Below are positions 15,193-17,701 of a stretch of DNA of 17,701 bases, one piece after another. The DNA lies in assembly GCA_019428955.1 (NCBI GenBank), contig JAHYJF010000038.1, forward strand, positions 1-17,701, read 5' to 3'. Position 1 is the stretch's first letter. Every line of letters begins with the position of its first letter. The notes under the pieces were generated by a model. The model was not told the origin of the DNA. It worked only from the letters and a program-made list of their open reading frames with translations, and ran no database searches. The position numbers and the translations under genes were made by a program. This DNA is from Burkholderiaceae bacterium. Lineage in GTDB: Bacteria; Pseudomonadota; Gammaproteobacteria; Burkholderiales; Burkholderiaceae_E.

Positions 15193-15439
15193 GCAACTCT
15201 GCAGATGTTGAAGACAGCGGCGCTGCCCTGCAGCCAGGACCCTTGGCCACGAGGATTAAGCCGCTGCGACGATGAACTCTTGGGGGCGAGCGAAAGAGCC
15301 GCCACAATAGGCCAAGCGTGGAATCGCCTGCTTTGAGGCGGCCCGAGCGACCACGCTGGTCAATCGGTCCAGGTTTTGGTGGCAACACGCAGCCCCGAAC
15401 TGATGAGCAGGACGAAGCGGACTTCAAGGAGGTTGGGAC
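15193..15439. other. Non-coding stretch before the BRO-family gene
   Basis: No gene is supported here. A seven-base inverted repeat CTTGGCC/GGCCAAG occurs at 15242-15248 and 15310-15316, and a short CGCCT/AGGCG hairpin near 15327-15342. No tRNA, transposase remnant or clear sigma-70 promoter was recognised. It may hold the promoter of the BRO gene and one end of the inserted unit. Confidence 0.5.
15426..15432 (+). promoter_or_regulatory. Strong ribosome binding site of the BRO-family gene
   Basis: AAGGAGG, a perfect Shine-Dalgarno sequence, lies seven bases before the ATG at 15440. It decides the start and argues that the gene is translated. Confidence 0.75.
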
Positions 15440-16357
15440 ATGGGGAAGAAGAACCTCTCTCAAGTGGGTGGGGACCACAGCCGAATTGCCATCTTTCAGG
15501 AGAAAGCCATCCGTCGAGTCTGGCGCAAGGATGAGTGGTGGTTCTCGGCCATCGATGTATGTGCGGTGCTGACCGACAGCGCCGACGCCGGCGCCTACTG
15601 GCGCAAGCTCAAGCAGCGGCTCGGCGCTGAGGGCAGTGAAGTCGTGACAATTTGTCACGGGTTGAAGCTCGAGGCCGCTGACGGCAAACACCGAGTTACC
15701 GATTGCGCCAACACCGAGGGCATCTTCCGCATCATCCAGTCTGTCCCCTCACCCAACGCTGAACCATTCAAACGTTGGTTGGCCCAGGTTGGTTATGAGC
15801 GTGTCCGGGAGATCGAGGATCCCGAGCTGGCCAGTGCCCGCGCCCGCGAGCTCTTCGAGGCCAAGGGTTACCCCAAAGATTGGATCGAAAAGCGTATGCG
15901 CTCCATCGCCGTCCGTGGCGCGCTTACTGAGGAGTGGAAGGCGCGAGGAGTCGCCGCAGGCCGCGAATACTCGATTCTCACCGCCGAGATTGCTCGCGCC
16001 ACTTTCGGCGTCACTCCGGGTGCCCACAAGAAGCTCAAGGGGCTGGCTCAGGCCAGATCCTCTGAGAATCTCCGCGACCACATGACCGACCTTGAACTGA
16101 TTTTCACTATGTTGGGCGACGCGGGTACGACCGAGATTGTTCGCCGCAAGGACGCCAGGGCATTCCCCGGCAATCGCATGGCTGCCAAGGAAGGCGGCAC
16201 AGTAGCGGGCGACGCCCGCAAGGCCCTGGAAGCGAAGACGGGTACACCGGTGGTCAGTCGCCGGAACTTCCTGGCCTCTACCCCGGTAGAGTTGCCGACG
16301 CTGGACAAGCCGGCTCGGCCGCGAAAAGAAGCCAGGAAGACCGGGAAGAGCAAGTGA
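15440..16357 (+). CDS. BRO-N / phage antirepressor-like protein
   Basis: A 305-residue protein. Residues about 18-115 match the BRO-N fold found in phage antirepressors and baculovirus BRO proteins, a DNA-binding domain: IRRVWRKDEWWFSAIDV, then TEGIFRIIQSVPSPNAEPF and KRWLAQVGYERVREIEDPEL. The second half, including KGYPKDWIEKRMRSIAVR, EEWKARGV, LRDHMTDLELIFTML and AKEGGTVAGDARKALE, belongs to a widely scattered chromosomal family usually annotated as prophage antirepressor. Its DHM...EL...TE pattern recalls the end of the DNA-damage-inducible protein DinD. The last 20 residues are rich in Lys and Arg. No phage gene is nearby. It sits alone between two copies of an oxidase gene end, suggesting arrival by horizontal transfer. 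The biological role of this chromosomal family is not established. Confidence 0.88.
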   Translation: MGKKNLSQVGGDHSRIAIFQEKAIRRVWRKDEWWFSAIDVCAVLTDSADAGAYWRKLKQRLGAEGSEVVTICHGLKLEAADGKHRVTDCANTEGIFRIIQSVPSPNAEPFKRWLAQVGYERVREIEDPELASARARELFEAKGYPKDWIEKRMRSIAVRGALTEEWKARGVAAGREYSILTAEIARATFGVTPGAHKKLKGLAQARSSENLRDHMTDLELIFTMLGDAGTTEIVRRKDARAFPGNRMAAKEGGTVAGDARKALEAKTGTPVVSRRNFLASTPVELPTLDKPARPRKEARKTGKSK

Positions 16358-16396
16358 GTGGAGTCGCGGGCCGGAGTGACGCAGCTTTGTTGACCC

Positions 16397-16501
16397 CTAC
16401 CCCAGCACCTTCCCCGGATTCATGATCCCCAGCGGGTCGAGCGCCTGCTTGACCGCGCGCATCAGCGCCAGCTCCACCGGCGACTTGTAGCGCGCGGCCT
16501 C
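16397..16501. repeat. Direct repeat, right copy (end of the intact oxidase gene)
   Basis: Right copy of the 105-bp repeat, forming the actual 3' end of the intact oxidase gene from its stop codon inward. See the left copy at 15088-15192. Confidence 0.88.
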
Positions 16502-17701
16502 GTCGCGGCGCAGTTGCCCGAGGCCGTGCTCGGCCGAGATCGAGCCGTTGAAGGCATTGGTCGCGTCGTGCACCACGCGGTTGATCGCGGGCTGCAGCTC
16601 GTTCAAGCCGCTGGGCTCGTGGCCGGCCTCGCTCCAGTCGGGCGGCGAGACGTTGTAGTGCAGGTTGCCGTCACCGAGGTGCCCGAACACCACCAGCCGC
16701 ACCCCGGGGAACTGGCTCGCCAGTTCGCCCTCGACCCGGGCCAGGAAGGCCGGGATCGACGAGATCGGCACCGAGATGTCGTGCTTGATGTTCTTGCCCT
16801 CGGCCATCTGCGCCATGGTGATGTGCTCGCGGATCTCCCACAGCGCTCGTGCTTGGGCGAGCGACGAGGCCAGCACGGCGTCGCTGATGCAGGGCGCACC
16901 CGGCGGGGTGCCAGCGCTGTCGGCAGTCTTTACAGCGGACTCACCGGATAGCGCCTCTGCGAGCATGGCCCCGAAGCGCTCGGTCGCCTGCTCGGCCCCG
17001 TCGGAGTCCGACGACTCGAGCAGCACGTACCAGGGGCTGCGCTCGGACAACGGCCGGCGCATCTGCGGGAAGTGACGCTCGACCAGCTCGACACAGAAGT
17101 CGCTGATCAGTTCGAACGCGGTCAGTGCCGGTCCGAGTCGCCGCTGCGCCAGTGCCAGCAGCCTGAGCGCGTCGTCGGGGGAAGCAACGCCCGCGAACGC
17201 GGTCACCTGCGCCACCGGCAGCGGGAAGAGCTTGACGGTGGCGGCGGTGATCACGCCCAGGGTTCCCTCGGAACCGATGAACAGGTCGCGCAGGTCGTAG
17301 CCGGTGTTGTCCTTCCTGAGCGCCCGCAGCCCGTTCCAGATCTCGCCGCTGGCGGTGACCACTTCCAGACCGAGGCACAGTTCGCGGCTGTTGCCGTAGC
17401 GCAGCACCTGGGTGCCGCCGGCGTTGGTCGCGAGATTGCCGCCGATGGTGCACGAGCCCTGCGCGCCGAGCGTCAGCGGAAACAGTCGGCCGGCGTCGCG
17501 CGCCGCCTGCTGGACGTTGGCGAGCACGCGGCCGGCTTCGACAGTCATCGAATTGTTGACCGGGTCGATGGCCCGCACCCGGTTAAGTCGCGCGAGCGAG
17601 AGCACCAGTGCCGAGCCGGAGGTATCTGGGGTGCCGCCGCCCGAGAGCCCGGTGTTCCCGCCCTGGGGCACGATCGGCACCCGGTGCTCGGCGCACCAGC
17701 G
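16397..17701 (-). CDS. FAD-binding oxidase, GlcD / D-2-hydroxyglutarate dehydrogenase-like (5' partial)
   Basis: The frame is open to the window edge, so the N-terminus is missing; 434 codons are present and roughly 40-50 are outside. An internal GTG at 17680 is not the start, because codons before it (RWCAEHR) continue the family sequence. The FAD-binding domain shows PIVPQGGNTGLSGGG and IGSEGTLGVIT. The C-terminal oxidase domain shows HLGDGNLHYNV (16658-16681 for HLGDGNLH) and SAEHGLGQLRRD, whose histidines and glutamate bind the metal or substrate. The family oxidises D-lactate, glycolate or D-2-hydroxyglutarate to the keto acid, passing electrons to quinone or an electron-transfer flavoprotein. 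A linker of about 20 residues (SGESAVKTADSAGTPPGAPC) looks longer than usual. No terminator is seen after its stop; the likely original one is at 15041-15068, beyond the inserted BRO gene. Confidence 0.94.
   Translation of the reverse strand, partial: RWCAEHRVPIVPQGGNTGLSGGGTPDTSGSALVLSLARLNRVRAIDPVNNSMTVEAGRVLANVQQAARDAGRLFPLTLGAQGSCTIGGNLATNAGGTQVLRYGNSRELCLGLEVVTASGEIWNGLRALRKDNTGYDLRDLFIGSEGTLGVITAATVKLFPLPVAQVTAFAGVASPDDALRLLALAQRRLGPALTAFELISDFCVELVERHFPQMRRPLSERSPWYVLLESSDSDGAEQATERFGAMLAEALSGESAVKTADSAGTPPGAPCISDAVLASSLAQARALWEIREHITMAQMAEGKNIKHDISVPISSIPAFLARVEGELASQFPGVRLVVFGHLGDGNLHYNVSPPDWSEAGHEPSGLNELQPAINRVVHDATNAFNGSISAEHGLGQLRRDEAARYKSPVELALMRAVKQALDPLGIMNPGKVLG

Noticed and set aside
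15242..15316. Inverted repeat CTTGGCC/GGCCAAG as possible transposon ends
   Set aside because: Only seven bases, not extended, enclosing 61 bases with no gene, and not located at the edges of the inserted stretch.
15029..15691. A 220-codon minus-strand frame across the oxidase remnant and the start of the BRO gene
   Set aside because: It reads the remnant in the wrong frame, overlaps the better-supported BRO gene and shows no known domain.

Overview
The window is high-GC proteobacterial chromosome, most likely from a betaproteobacterium. The best evidence is the block proS with a lytic transglycosylase behind it and, divergently, rppH followed by a CNP1-like gene, which is an arrangement familiar from that class. 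A PEP-CTERM protein points to a lineage that carries the exosortase sorting system. The genus cannot be named from this sequence.

Region 1 (1-3482, plus strand) has the 3' part of an MsbA-like ABC half-exporter, a fumarylacetoacetate-hydrolase-family enzyme and a D-2-hydroxyacid dehydrogenase, closely spaced. A hairpin at 3495-3527 separates them from the next block, which converges on them.

Region 2 (3542-7146) is housekeeping. On the minus strand rppH and a CNP1-like exported protein overlap by ATGA. Divergently, proS is followed by a lytic transglycosylase. The 65 bases between rppH and proS hold back-to-back promoter candidates.

Region 3 (7143-14298, plus strand) is a transport and activation cluster: an orphan, degenerate LivF-like ATPase, an acyl-CoA ligase, then livK, livH, livM, livG and livF. 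The ligase and the Tat-type signal on LivK suggest uptake and CoA activation of a carboxylic acid rather than simple amino-acid import. That is inference.

Region 4 (14299-16396) is accessory and visibly less GC-rich. It holds a PEP-CTERM protein gene behind a sigma-54 promoter with an IHF-like site, a strong bidirectional terminator, a 105-bp remnant of the 3' end of an FAD oxidase gene, and a phage-antirepressor-like (BRO-N) gene. Region 5 (16397-17701, minus strand) is the intact FAD-dependent 2-hydroxyacid dehydrogenase gene, running off the window. Its 3' end matches the remnant at about 91% identity, mostly with synonymous differences. The BRO gene therefore sits between two direct copies of the same gene end, as if a small unit had entered the 3' end of the oxidase gene and rebuilt it. 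This is the most unusual structure in the window. I see no complete multi-gene defence system, CRISPR array, tRNA, rRNA, integrase or transposase.
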